Shown one piece after another: positions 5,181-10,895 of a stretch of DNA of 10,895 bases. The translations under genes were made by a program, and so were the position numbers. Below the pieces are notes generated by a model. That model saw nothing but the letters and a program-made list of their open reading frames with translations. It was not told the DNA's origin and ran no database searches. The first letter of the stretch is position 1. Each line of letters starts with the position of its first letter. This DNA is from CAZBUH01 sp964495095 (GTDB lineage Bacteria > Bacillota > Clostridia > Oscillospirales > Oscillospiraceae): positions 1 to 10,895 of the forward strand of contig CAZBUH010000073.1 of the NCBI GenBank assembly GCA_964495095.1, written 5' to 3'.

Positions 5181-6665
5181 TTAGCTGTCGTAGCTCATGG
5201 GCAGCTCTCTGCCGTTTAGTACTGTGGCGAATGCGTCTATCAATGTATTCAGATTTTTCTTATACACGTAGAACTCAGTCTCGCCGTCCAACTCGCAGGC
5301 GTACTGCCTGTCGTTTAACTGGATAAGGTTAAGGACATGCTCCGTACCGTCCAGCATGTGCATGACCACCGTGCTGTCCGGCTTTGAAAGCCTTGCGCTG
5401 TCGGGCACGTCGCCTATAACACGGAAGTTCAGCGTTCTTACGAAGAGCCGGCGCCCGTTTGTCTCGCTTATCTCGCTGCCGTTGAGGGTGGCGGCCAGGG
5501 TGTCCTCCTCCTCACCGTCCTCGTTTACCTCGGTGCCATGGGTGTATTCCACCACATACTCCTCGCCCTTAAGGTTGTACTCGATATAGTCCACACTGTC
5601 GATATTGTATATCCATATGGTACGGTTCATAAGCTCCACATAGTTTATATCAAGCCAGCCGAAAGCGTCGCTGTTGGCCAGTATCACCGTGTAGGGGGCG
5701 CTCTCAAGCATAATGTAGCGATAGCTGCTGCTATAGGTGCCGCCGATAAGGATGCTTACGGAATTTCCGTCGGTATCGGTCATCTCAAGCTTTGCCGGCT
5801 CGTCAAAGCCGTACTCGGGATAATCCTCCTCGGTAATATCGCAGAGCACCTGTTCGGCGTTGAGGGTCGCCACAACATCCAGCACGTCCTCCTGGACGTT
5901 GGTGTCGTTGCAGGAGCCCTTTGTGGGCGACAGCATCACATACTGGGAGTTTGTCTCATTATACTCCGCGTCGCTGTCCTCGCTCTGCTTAAGCTCTATT
6001 TCGGTACCGTCCCTCAGGGTCATTTTAACCCAGTTTATGTTCTCATATATTGCGTCTTCCTCATATGTGGGAAACAGGGTGATGTCCCGATAGTCGATAT
6101 CGCTGCGCATAAGAAGGCTTACTACATAGCTGCCGATGCTGTAAACGGTGTCGTTCTGATTCGTGGTGACGTAGTAGTTGCCCGTGGGCGTTGTGTTTCC
6201 GATGTAGAGGTCTATCACCTTACCGCTCTCATAGGCTGCCCGCAGAGTGAACTGGGGGGCCTCCAGCCCGTACTGGTCCAGATCGGAGGCGTTTTCCTCG
6301 ATAAGGCTTGAGGCAGTGATGGAGGTGACCGTGTATATCATGGAGCGGAATTTTGAGGTGTCGTAATCGAAATATTCCGTGTGCGGCGTTACTTCATAGC
6401 TGTATTTCCCGTCGCTGTCCACGTTTATTTCCACCAGCATGGACTCCCCATCCGCCGGCAGCATTTCGAAGCTCTTCAGCGTGGAGCTGTCCTCGCTTAT
6501 GACATAGACTGTCTCAGAGCCGGCCGTTTCCTCAGCTGCCGGGGACTCTGTCTCCCCGGGGTCGGAATCACTGTCCGGGAAAACAAAGATCATCAGCACG
6601 ACGGCTATAATAAGCACGACTATAACGCTCAGCACTATAAGTATAGGCTTCAGTCCTTTTGGCAT
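5181..6665 (-). CDS. DUF4340 domain protein, membrane-anchored, associated with GldG-like ABC system
   Basis: A 494-residue protein with one N-terminal membrane anchor (about residues 7-29), then an acidic Ser/Glu-rich linker and a large extracytoplasmic part. DUF4340-type repeats are visible: DLDQYGLEAPQFTLRAAYESGKVIDLYIGNTTPTGNYYV (129-167), with the typical YGLxxP then LxIG-T-P-xG-YY spacing, and a second unit, YPEYGFDEPAKLEMTDTDGNSVSILIGG (282-309). DUF4340 proteins usually sit beside GldG-like genes and are thought to be an outer-face part of that ABC system; their function is unknown. The ATG overlaps the upstream stop as TAATG, with GGAGG 11 bases before it (6677-6681), so translation is coupled. 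It is the last gene before the terminator. Confidence 0.9.
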   Translation of the reverse strand: MPKGLKPILIVLSVIVVLIIAVVLMIFVFPDSDSDPGETESPAAEETAGSETVYVISEDSSTLKSFEMLPADGESMLVEINVDSDGKYSYEVTPHTEYFDYDTSKFRSMIYTVTSITASSLIEENASDLDQYGLEAPQFTLRAAYESGKVIDLYIGNTTPTGNYYVTTNQNDTVYSIGSYVVSLLMRSDIDYRDITLFPTYEEDAIYENINWVKMTLRDGTEIELKQSEDSDAEYNETNSQYVMLSPTKGSCNDTNVQEDVLDVVATLNAEQVLCDITEEDYPEYGFDEPAKLEMTDTDGNSVSILIGGTYSSSYRYIMLESAPYTVILANSDAFGWLDINYVELMNRTIWIYNIDSVDYIEYNLKGEEYVVEYTHGTEVNEDGEEEDTLAATLNGSEISETNGRRLFVRTLNFRVIGDVPDSARLSKPDSTVVMHMLDGTEHVLNLIQLNDRQYACELDGETEFYVYKKNLNTLIDAFATVLNGRELPMSYDS

Positions 6666-8197
6666 TACAGATGTCTCCTCCTTACCCAGACAACCACGCC
6701 CAGGACAAGGATTGCCAGCGGGATGAATATTACGGTTATCCAGAATATAACGGTCATCTGGCTGCCCAGCAGCGAGAGTGTGGTAGACTCGTAGTTTACA
6801 GCGTCGATAACCACGGCGTCGGAATCCTGGGTAATGTGGTTGAGCGCCGCCACGATATACTTGCTGTTCAGGAAGTTCTCAAGCTCCAGCACAGAGTCCG
6901 ACACCATACCGGCATTGCAGAACATGACATAGGAATACGTGTAATTGAGCTGGGAGTCCACCTGGGTCTGTCCGGAAAGGACGCAGACCGGGAACGGGCC
7001 GAAATCGTCGTTGGCCTCCTTATCGTAAGTGGTGATAGTCTCGCTTGTGGGCTTCGCGTAAGACTCGTCGGAAGTCTGCATAAGCACCTGGGTGTAGCGC
7101 CAGCCGCTCTCCTCAAAGAGGGTCTTCATGGCCCTGGCTCCCGGTATCACCGCCATGGTGCTGCCGGTGCTCAGGTTATCAGTTATCCCATCCACGCTCT
7201 GAACCTCAGGCACTATATACATCGGGTATCCGCTGAGGCAGCTTTTGGCGTCAAACACCATCTCCTGCTCATAGGCAACGCCCCACTCCTCGAAGTAGTT
7301 CTCCAGCTTTTCAAGGCGCTTTGTGGTAGCCGAGGTCATGGTGACAAACATATTGCCGCCATCATTGAGGAAATCGTCTATCTTGTTTATCTCGTCGTCA
7401 GTATAGTCCTCAGAGGGAGAGGATATGACGAGCATCGTCACTTCCTCCGGGATATCCTCGGTAGCGAGTGATATGGTCGTAACGTCGTAGTTGCTGGTGG
7501 TGAGGAGGCTCTTTAACTCATCCAAGCTGGTGTCCTCTCCGTGCCCCTTTATAAAGGCCGCCTGCTGCACAGTGTCGGCGGTGACGTAAAGGAGCGCCGA
7601 GGTGAGGCGCTGCTCGGCTCTGAGGCCCACCACATATGTGGTATCGTTGGTGCCGTCGCCATCGGTGTCGGCGGACTGCATCTCATACAGGTTTGTGGGG
7701 GTGAGGTGCTTAAAGCGCCTGCTGCTCTCAACGATGATATCGTTGCTTGCCAAATCGCCGAGAGAGTCATATTTGCTCATGTAGGCGGGGTTTACGTCAG
7801 GATTTATGTACTGGACATTTATCTTGCCGTCAGAAAGGGCCTGATAGCGCTGCAGGACCTCGTATATCTGGGCCAGCAGGTCGGTGGAGTCACGGTAGGT
7901 GGTCTCCTCTGCCAGGACGGTAACGGTTATATCCTCATCCAGGTCCGCGATGACCTCTTTTGTGTCCTCCGACATTTCATAGAGGTTTTCCGAGGTCATA
8001 TCGAATTCCAGAACGAATCTGTCGGTAAGGTAGCCCAGGAAGATATTGAATACGATCACGGCAATGACAAAAACAATTGTGAAAAGCGTCGCCAGGGTGC
8101 CGTATTTCAGCTTCCTGCTCTTTATCTCCTCAAGCTCGGCGGAGGATCTTATATCCGCCTGCTGTGTCAGGTCGTTTTTCTTGTTCATATCACTCAT
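6665..8197 (-). CDS. GldG-like ABC transporter auxiliary protein
   Basis: A 510-residue protein with a cytoplasmic lead of about 33 residues, a membrane segment at about 34-57, a large extracytoplasmic region and a C-terminal membrane segment at about 482-503 ending in RRRHL. This is the layout of GldG-type proteins (ABC_transp_aux family). Recognisable stretches: TSENLYEMSEDTKEVIADLDEDITVTVLAEE (68-98), RAEQRLTSALLYVT (193-206), IKGHGEDTSLDELKSLL (216-232) and DDEINKIDDFLNDGGNMFV (267-285), the last belonging to a glutamine-amidotransferase-like fold without visible catalytic use. DTDGDGTND (177-185) resembles a calcium-binding loop. The start follows GGAGG (8206-8210), 15 bases after the permease stop. 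It probably works with the permease and ATPase; the substrate is unknown. Confidence 0.92.
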   Translation of the reverse strand: MSDMNKKNDLTQQADIRSSAELEEIKSRKLKYGTLATLFTIVFVIAVIVFNIFLGYLTDRFVLEFDMTSENLYEMSEDTKEVIADLDEDITVTVLAEETTYRDSTDLLAQIYEVLQRYQALSDGKINVQYINPDVNPAYMSKYDSLGDLASNDIIVESSRRFKHLTPTNLYEMQSADTDGDGTNDTTYVVGLRAEQRLTSALLYVTADTVQQAAFIKGHGEDTSLDELKSLLTTSNYDVTTISLATEDIPEEVTMLVISSPSEDYTDDEINKIDDFLNDGGNMFVTMTSATTKRLEKLENYFEEWGVAYEQEMVFDAKSCLSGYPMYIVPEVQSVDGITDNLSTGSTMAVIPGARAMKTLFEESGWRYTQVLMQTSDESYAKPTSETITTYDKEANDDFGPFPVCVLSGQTQVDSQLNYTYSYVMFCNAGMVSDSVLELENFLNSKYIVAALNHITQDSDAVVIDAVNYESTTLSLLGSQMTVIFWITVIFIPLAILVLGVVVWVRRRHL

Positions 8198-8212
8198 GTC
8201 AGGTGCCTCCTA

Positions 8213-8917
8213 TTAACTCCAGCGCTTCTTTTCCAGAACACGTGTTGTGAGGAAAAGGAACACGACAGCGATGCTCACATAATAGAAGAAATCCGCTACG
8301 GAGAACACGCCGATATAGAATGTATTGTATCTGCGGAACAGGGACACCCAATAGATGACGTTCTTAAGCCAGGTCACGTTGAGTATGTTGTAGGTGTAGT
8401 CAACGAGATACAGCCCAAGGAAAACGGCCAGGGTGGCGATGCAGGATACGAGCTGGTTTTCCGTAAGGGATGAAATGAATATCCCGATGGAAATATAGGT
8501 GGCGGCCACGGCGTAAAGCGCTATGTAGTTGCCTATTGCAACGCCGATATTCGGCGTGCCGAAAGCCGCTATGATTATCACATACAGGAGCGTGAATATT
8601 ATCGCCACGGTGAAAACGGCCAGCGCGGAGAGGAATTTTCCTATCACGATACCCGATGCCTTCACAGGAGATGTAAGCAGGAGCTGGTCGGTCTTCTGCT
8701 TGTAATCCTCGCTGAAGGTGCGCATGGTGAGTATCGGGATCGTAAAAATCAGCATGTAAATTATGAAATTAAAAACCGATGTGAGCTGATTGCTGCCCGA
8801 ATACACGCATGTCACAAAAAAGTATATGTTCAACACAAGGATGAACAGGGCGATAAACACATAGCCCAGAGGCGATGTGAAATAGGCCCGCAGGTCTCTT
8901 TTGAATATTGCAGACAT
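8213..8917 (-). CDS. ABC-2 type permease, GldF-like
   Basis: A 234-residue membrane protein with six predicted membrane segments, the usual size for this permease group. It begins MSAIFKRDLRAYFTSPLGYVFIALFI, a typical ABC-2 opening in which an amphipathic helix precedes the first membrane span. It has the family stretch PILTMRTFSEDYKQKTDQLLLTSPVKASGIVIGKFLSA, where the first cytoplasmic loop meets the ATPase. The end (VADFFYYVSIAVVFLFLTTRVLEKKRW) also fits GldF-like proteins. It would form the membrane channel for the ATPase encoded immediately before it, with which it overlaps by one base (TAATG). A strong ribosome site, GGAGG (8928-8932), precedes the ATG. The gliding name reflects homology only. 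Confidence 0.93.
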   Translation of the reverse strand: MSAIFKRDLRAYFTSPLGYVFIALFILVLNIYFFVTCVYSGSNQLTSVFNFIIYMLIFTIPILTMRTFSEDYKQKTDQLLLTSPVKASGIVIGKFLSALAVFTVAIIFTLLYVIIIAAFGTPNIGVAIGNYIALYAVAATYISIGIFISSLTENQLVSCIATLAVFLGLYLVDYTYNILNVTWLKNVIYWVSLFRRYNTFYIGVFSVADFFYYVSIAVVFLFLTTRVLEKKRWS

Positions 8918-9984
8918 TAGTTTTTCTCCTCCTTAACTTCCTCCGGAGCGCCTTCCGGAACGGAAGCCTCTGCGGACTGCGGGGCAGCGTCCGCTGTCTC
9001 CTCTGGTTTTGCCTTTTTAGGCTGCTTGTTGCTGGGCACGTAAGTCTTTTTCTTTTTCTCCGTAAGGCGGATGAAAACATCCTCCAGCGAGAGATCCAAC
9101 GGCTTGAGCTGCAATATGGGATAGCCCGCCTTTGCCAGCGCCGTGAACATTGGTTTTCTCACGTCCACATTGGGCTTGGCCTCCACAAGATAGTCGTAAG
9201 CACCCGGCTCCGCCTCGGAGGCTGATTCGGCGTACATCACGCCGTCCACATTTCTCAGCGCTCTGCGCACGGCGTCCCTGGGGCCGGCCACCCGGACAGA
9301 GAGCTTCCTGTCGCCGGTGATAAGGGCAGAAAGATTCACCGTCTTGTCGTCGGCCACTATCTTGCCCTCGTTTATGACTATTACGCGCTCGCAGATAGCC
9401 TCCACCTCCTGCAGGATATGGGTGGAGAGGATTATCGTTCTGTTTTTGCCCAGGGCCTTTATCACGTTTCTTATCTCAATAATCTGCTTCGGGTCAAGAC
9501 CGACTGTAGGCTCATCGAGTATCAGCACATCGGGATTTCCAATAAGCGCCTGGGCGAGGCCCACACGCTGCTTATAGCCCTTGGACAAATTCCTTATAAG
9601 GCGCTTGCGGTGGTTCTGCAGTCCCACCATCTCGCATATCTCTGTGATGTGGTCCGTGCGTTTAACGTCCTTTACGCACTTTAGGTCGTAGATAAAAGAC
9701 AGATACTCGTCAACCGTCATGTCCAGATAGAGCGGCGGCTGCTCCGGCAGATAGCCGATATGTTTTTTTGCCCCCACAGGGTTTTCCAGCACGTCTATCC
9801 CGGCGATGCGGGCAGCTCCGGAGTTGGCGGACAAATATCCTGTGACGATATTCATTGTCGTCGATTTGCCGGCTCCGTTTGGCCCCAGGAAACCCACGAT
9901 CTCGCCCTCGTCGATAGCAAAGGAGACGCCGTTTATTCCCCTTTTGTTACCGTAGGTCTTGGTAAGACCGGAAACTTCAATCAT
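8917..9984 (-). CDS. ABC transporter ATP-binding protein, GldA-like, with charged C-terminal tail
   Basis: A 355-residue ATPase that drives the neighbouring permease. Motifs: Walker A GPNGAGKSTT (34-43), Q-loop region YLPEQPPLY (78-86), signature LSKGYKQR (133-140, the variant usual in the GldA group), Walker B LILDEPT (154-160), D-loop GLDP (162-165) and H-loop STH (187-189). After the roughly 215-residue ATPase core comes the regulatory C-terminal domain usual in this group, ending near LEDVFIRLTE. Beyond it is an extra tail of about 45 residues, rich in Lys, Glu, Pro and Ala (about 311-355), which looks disordered. The ATG follows GGGGG (9993-9997). It is the first gene of the four-gene operon. 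Confidence 0.94.
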   Translation of the reverse strand: MIEVSGLTKTYGNKRGINGVSFAIDEGEIVGFLGPNGAGKSTTMNIVTGYLSANSGAARIAGIDVLENPVGAKKHIGYLPEQPPLYLDMTVDEYLSFIYDLKCVKDVKRTDHITEICEMVGLQNHRKRLIRNLSKGYKQRVGLAQALIGNPDVLILDEPTVGLDPKQIIEIRNVIKALGKNRTIILSTHILQEVEAICERVIVINEGKIVADDKTVNLSALITGDRKLSVRVAGPRDAVRRALRNVDGVMYAESASEAEPGAYDYLVEAKPNVDVRKPMFTALAKAGYPILQLKPLDLSLEDVFIRLTEKKKKTYVPSNKQPKKAKPEETADAAPQSAEASVPEGAPEEVKEEKN

Positions 9985-10072
9985 ATATCTTTCCCCCTTG
10001 GCAGTTAAGGTATCACATTGTTTCAGTCTATTTGTGAAGAATATGTAAACAACGCAAAACCTTTGTATACCC

Positions 10073-10092
10073 TATGGGCAATTTCGCCCATA
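10073..10092 (-). other. hairpin at the 5' end of the GldA-like operon transcript
   Basis: TATGGGC (10073-10079) and GCCCATA (10086-10092) can pair around a six-base loop. Since the predicted start is near 10095, the hairpin would sit at the very 5' end of the mRNA, within a leader of about 110 bases. It might stabilise the message or be a protein site. It has no T-run and is not a terminator. Confidence 0.4.
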
Positions 10093-10101
10093 TACTTTGT
10101 T

Positions 10102-10130
10102 ATTATATCACTGCTTTCTGTAATTTACAA
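10102..10130 (-). promoter_or_regulatory. promoter of the GldA/F/G-like operon
   Basis: On the minus strand, TTGTAA (10125-10130) and a perfect TATAAT (10102-10107) lie 17 bases apart, with TGA just before the -10 making an extended -10 (TGnTATAAT). The -35 overlaps an 11-base palindrome, TGTAATTTACA (10119-10129), which could be an operator but may be chance in AT-rich DNA. The promoter is divergent from that of leuA. Confidence 0.75.
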
Positions 10131-10200
10131 CACAATTCTTCATACTCGAATTTTTACCTCCGCATCCGGAAAAGCCCGAAAAAAATCCCCGCTGCCGCTC

Positions 10201-10229
10201 TTGACAATCCAAAATCTTTCTGTTATCAT
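10201..10229 (+). promoter_or_regulatory. leuA promoter (TTGACA-17-TATCAT)
   Basis: A perfect -35 TTGACA (10201-10206), a 17-base spacer and TATCAT (10224-10229, five of six consensus bases). The predicted start near 10236 places the whole T-box leader in the transcript, as expected for constitutive initiation with control by attenuation. Confidence 0.88.
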
Positions 10230-10235
10230 GCTTTT

Positions 10236-10463
10236 ATACATCCAAAAGATGATGAAGGGAAAAAGACATTTTCCTGCGCTTTCAGAGAGCCGCCGGCAGG
10301 TGCGAGGCGGTATGGCGGATCATGTGTATAGCTCGTCCCGGAGTTGCCCGCTTGAATTTTTCGGTTTTAGAGCGGGACGGCTGGCGCCGTTACACGCCGC
10401 GGCCTTGTTGGAGGCCAGTGAGGGCAGTTGTGTAAGCACCTGCTGAACCGGGGTGGTACCGCG
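10236..10463 (+). ncRNA. T-box leader (tRNA-Leu-sensing riboswitch) of leuA
   Basis: The conserved T-box element AACCGGGGTGGTACCGCG occupies 10446-10463; its TGGT (10454-10457) would pair with the NCCA end of uncharged tRNA with discriminator A, as in tRNA-Leu. The apical part of Stem I is recognisable: AGAGAGC (10284-10290), then a stem formed by 10290-10294 with 10306-10310 around GGCAGGTGCGA. On the 3' side of Stem I, a CTC leucine codon (10332-10334) is followed by a purine (G), as expected for a specifier. A small stem (GGCCT/AGGCC at about 10402-10418) fits the Stem III position. Uncharged tRNA-Leu should stabilise the antiterminator and allow leuA transcription. The class is certain; the exact specifier is inferred. 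Confidence 0.9.
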
Positions 10464-10471
10464 TGTATATT

Positions 10472-10509
10472 ACGCCCCCGACTTTCAAGTCGGGGGCGTT
10501 TATTTTATG
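10472..10509 (+). terminator. T-box attenuator terminator upstream of leuA
   Basis: ACGCCCCCGACTT (10472-10484) pairs with AAGTCGGGGGCGT (10487-10499), a 13-base GC-rich match in which the innermost pairs must open to make the loop. TTTATTTTATG follows. It begins eight bases after the T-box motif, the standard position for the terminator that forms when leucine, and so charged tRNA-Leu, is abundant. Confidence 0.92.
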
Positions 10510-10555
10510 TCTGCACGTCCCCGAACACAATCCCTTATTTCAGGAGGACAGAAAA

Positions 10556-10895
10556 ATGTTAGAAGGCTACAGAAAGTACATACCCTTTAAGCCCCAGCCC
10601 ATCGAAAACCGCACTTGGCCCGACAAGGTCATCACAAAGGCCCCCGTCTGGTGCTCTGTTGACCTGCGGGACGGCAACCAGGCCCTTGTGGACCCAATGA
10701 ATCTCCGGGAAAAGCTGGAGTATTTCCACACTCTGGTGGATATCGGCGTAAAGGAGATTGAGATTGGCTTTCCCTCCGCCAGCGAGACGGAATATGAAAT
10801 CTGCCGCGAGCTTATCGAGGGGGGCCACATCCCCGACGATGTGACCATCCAGGTGCTGGTCCAGGCCCGGGAGCACCTGATCAAAAAGACCTTCG
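10556..10895 (+). CDS. leuA: 2-isopropylmalate synthase, N-terminal part (gene runs off the window)
   Basis: The first 113 codons of LeuA, which condenses acetyl-CoA with 2-oxoisovalerate, the first committed step of leucine synthesis in the cytoplasm. The start MLEGYRKYIPFKPQPIENRTWPDKVITKAP and the catalytic stretch WCSVDLRDGNQALVDPM (residues 32-48), carrying the metal-binding Asp and active-site Arg of the DRxG-type HMGL domain, resemble the long (mycobacterial-type) form of LeuA. KEIEIGFPSASETEYE (about 66-81) is another family hallmark. The ATG follows AGGAGG (10542-10547) with an eight-base gap. The T-box leader implies induction on leucine starvation. The remainder, including the C-terminal leucine-feedback domain, lies outside the window. 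Confidence 0.95.
   Translation, partial: MLEGYRKYIPFKPQPIENRTWPDKVITKAPVWCSVDLRDGNQALVDPMNLREKLEYFHTLVDIGVKEIEIGFPSASETEYEICRELIEGGHIPDDVTIQVLVQAREHLIKKTF

Noticed and set aside
5538..8473. Long open frames on the plus strand (for example 5538-6311, 6659-7471 and 7541-8473)
   Set aside because: They lie opposite the DUF4340, GldG-like and permease genes, lack good ribosome sites, show no family motifs, and are best explained as antisense shadows of the real genes' codon bias.
5181..9984. Calling the operon a gliding-motility system
   Set aside because: The similarity to GldA, GldF and GldG is real, but these genes are common in non-motile Clostridia and no other gliding genes are present, so motility is not supported.
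10331..10333. GCT (alanine) as the T-box specifier codon
   Set aside because: It overlaps CTC by one base shift, but the base after a specifier is normally a purine. That holds for CTC (next base G) and not for GCT (next base C), and the downstream gene is leuA.
10018..10446. Plus-strand open frame over the leuA leader
   Set aside because: It crosses the divergent promoters and the T-box RNA, has no ribosome site and no recognisable protein features.
10559..10884. Two minus-strand open frames opposite leuA
   Set aside because: They mirror the leuA coding sequence, which has clear family motifs and a strong ribosome binding site.

Overview
The window looks like chromosomal DNA from a moderately GC-rich member of the Bacillota, probably class Clostridia (an Oscillospirales-like gut anaerobe is my guess). 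The signs are strong AGGAGG-type ribosome binding sites, a T-box riboswitch upstream of leuA, a YtrA-subfamily GntR repressor, a BirA-type biotin operator, and the Clostridia-style operon ABC ATPase / permease / GldG-like / DUF4340. I see no phage, plasmid, transposase, CRISPR, tRNA or rRNA.

Layout, left to right. (1) 8-583, minus strand: bioY, the substrate-binding subunit of a biotin transporter. A near-consensus promoter and a BirA operator precede it (601-659), so it should be biotin-repressed. (2) 656-4407, minus strand: a five-gene operon read from right to left. It encodes a small YtrA-type GntR repressor, two membrane proteins, an ABC ATPase, and an exported protein with one N-terminal hydrophobic segment. 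Its promoter is a perfect TTGACA-17-TATAAT embedded in a 21-base inverted repeat (4429-4485), which looks like the repressor's own operator. (3) 4493-5180: a decayed intergenic region. It holds a strong hairpin with a T-run on the plus strand, the remnant of a DUF554 membrane-protein gene, and a 100-N assembly gap whose two edges are the same 55-base sequence. (4) 5181-9984, minus strand: a four-gene operon (ATPase, permease, GldG-like, DUF4340) ending in a rho-independent terminator and starting from a promoter at 10102-10130. (5) 10201-10895, plus strand: promoter, T-box leader with probable CTC (Leu) specifier, terminator, and the first 113 codons of leuA (2-isopropylmalate synthase), cut by the window edge.

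Two multi-gene ABC systems dominate, and neither has a known substrate. The YtrA-controlled one resembles cell-envelope-stress ABC cassettes in layout. The other resembles the GldA/GldF/GldG set first named in gliding Bacteroidetes, but is widespread in non-gliding Clostridia. The flanking genes bioY and leuA each carry a recognisable metabolite-responsive switch: biotin through BirA, and uncharged tRNA-Leu through the T-box. I found no convincing wholly new system. The most notable unexplained items are the three-half-site operator, the DUF554 relic with its orphan hairpin, and the repeat-flanked gap.
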